Shown here: positions 5,064 to 5,659 of the stretch, in pieces
Layout: every line of letters begins with the position of its first letter
Position numbering within the stretch: position 1 is the first letter of the stretch
Assembly: GCA_020852775.1 (NCBI GenBank)
Contig: JADZAD010000048.1
Location: 1-5,659, forward strand
Reading direction: 5' to 3'
Length of the DNA: 5,659 nucleotides
DNA from: Anaerolineae bacterium
GTDB taxonomy: Bacteria; Chloroflexota; Anaerolineae; Aggregatilineales; UBA3940
Made by a program: the position numbers and the translations under genes
The notes under the pieces: generated by a model
The model's input: the letters and a program-made list of their open reading frames with translations, nothing else
The model's database searches: none
What the model was told of the DNA's origin: nothing

Positions 5064-5659
5064 ATGTTGCGTGCCTTACTGTTTGACCTGGATGAGACCC
5101 TGATCGACTGGAGCCAGATACACGTCAACTGGGCCGATATCATCCGTGAACCGCTCCGGCCAGTTCATGCTTACCTGCTCGAGCAGGGCTTCGCTGTCCC
5201 CTCACTGGACGACCTGTGCAGGCAGTACCGTCAGATCTCCAACCACCGCTGGGAGAGCGCAGAGCCGCCGGAGTGGTTCGCCCCCAGCGCCACCCATAAC
5301 CTGCGTGATGCGCTGGCGGAATCCGGCCTGGTACTTTCAGAGATGACGTTCGCTGAGGTCTTTCAGCGTTTTGCATGGCGGCCTATTCCGGGGATACAGC
5401 CCTTTACGGATACCCACACCGTAATGACCACCATCCGTGCCTCCGGGCTGAAGATCGGGTTGATCACCAACATGACAATCCCGATGCAGAAGCGCGAAGT
5501 TGAGATGACGGCGTATAATCTCTCTCAGTACTTCGATCTCTGCCTGAGCGCCGCGGATATCGGCCACATGAAGCCGCACCCGCTCCCCTTTCGGCTGGCC
5601 CTTGAATCGCTGGATGTCAAAGCGGAAGAAGCCATCTTCATCGGGGACAGCCCGGAACA
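5064..5659 (+). CDS. HAD-family hydrolase (second of a tandem pair), cut by the window end
   Basis: The reading frame is open from ATG 5064 to the window edge (198 complete codons), so the C-terminus is missing. Motif I is FDLDET (D8, D10), motif II is LITN with T135, motif III is K170 in GHMKPHP, and motif IV begins at GDSPE (G194, D195). Every motif has the same residue number as in the upstream HAD gene, and the two align without gaps. My hand count is about 76 identities over 198 positions. Shared unusual strings include TLIDWS after motif I and a PGxxxFxDT segment (109-117). GGGGAAGAG (5051-5059) is a good Shine-Dalgarno. Function is expected to resemble its neighbour's, a small-molecule phosphatase of unknown substrate. 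The cap residues differ most (about 42-70 and 90-100), which suggests a different substrate. Confidence 0.87.
   Translation, partial: MLRALLFDLDETLIDWSQIHVNWADIIREPLRPVHAYLLEQGFAVPSLDDLCRQYRQISNHRWESAEPPEWFAPSATHNLRDALAESGLVLSEMTFAEVFQRFAWRPIPGIQPFTDTHTVMTTIRASGLKIGLITNMTIPMQKREVEMTAYNLSQYFDLCLSAADIGHMKPHPLPFRLALESLDVKAEEAIFIGDSPE

Overview
The window reads as ordinary chromosomal DNA of a moderately GC-rich bacterium, with short gaps between genes and no mobile element, phage, CRISPR or RNA gene visible. A Chloroflexota-like (or related deep-branching) host is my best guess. It rests on a NurA-type nuclease beside a small HAS-barrel-like protein and on the general gene content, and no gene here fixes the phylum.

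Layout. Bases 1-55 carry a good sigma70-type promoter (TTGACA, 17-bp spacer, TG-extended -10). It drives a plus-strand pair: a NurA-family nuclease (56-1291) and, 11 bp later, a 205-aa protein resembling the N-terminal HAS-barrel of HerA (1303-1920). A 63-bp gap with nested inverted repeats leads to a DsbA/FrnE-like thioredoxin-fold oxidoreductase (1984-2586). It converges, with a 6-bp gap, on a minus-strand DNA polymerase III delta-prime gene (2593-3588). A 34-bp divergent spacer with a symmetric -10 element separates that gene from a plus-strand Nudix hydrolase of ADP-ribose pyrophosphatase type (3623-4222). Two tandem paralogous HAD-family hydrolases follow (4246-5004, and 5064 to the window end, incomplete).

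Main discovery. The DsbA/FrnE-like gene has an in-frame TGA (2020-2022) exactly where the first, nucleophilic cysteine of the CPWC active site belongs, giving UPWC. The frame is intact on both sides, a Shine-Dalgarno precedes the ATG at 1984, the resolving Cys, cis-Pro loop and C-terminus are preserved, and the base after TGA is C. A hairpin with a G-containing apical loop lies about 25 nt downstream, as in bacterial SECIS elements. I read this as a selenoprotein that standard gene calling would truncate to a GTG start at 2083, losing the whole active site.

How the genes relate. NurA and the HAS-like protein probably act together in DNA end processing, with the HerA ATPase encoded elsewhere or outside the window. 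Delta-prime belongs to the replicative clamp loader. The Nudix and HAD enzymes look like metabolite clean-up or phosphatase functions. The selenoprotein would be a thiol-disulfide oxidoreductase and would need selA, selB, selC and selD elsewhere in the genome; none is present here.
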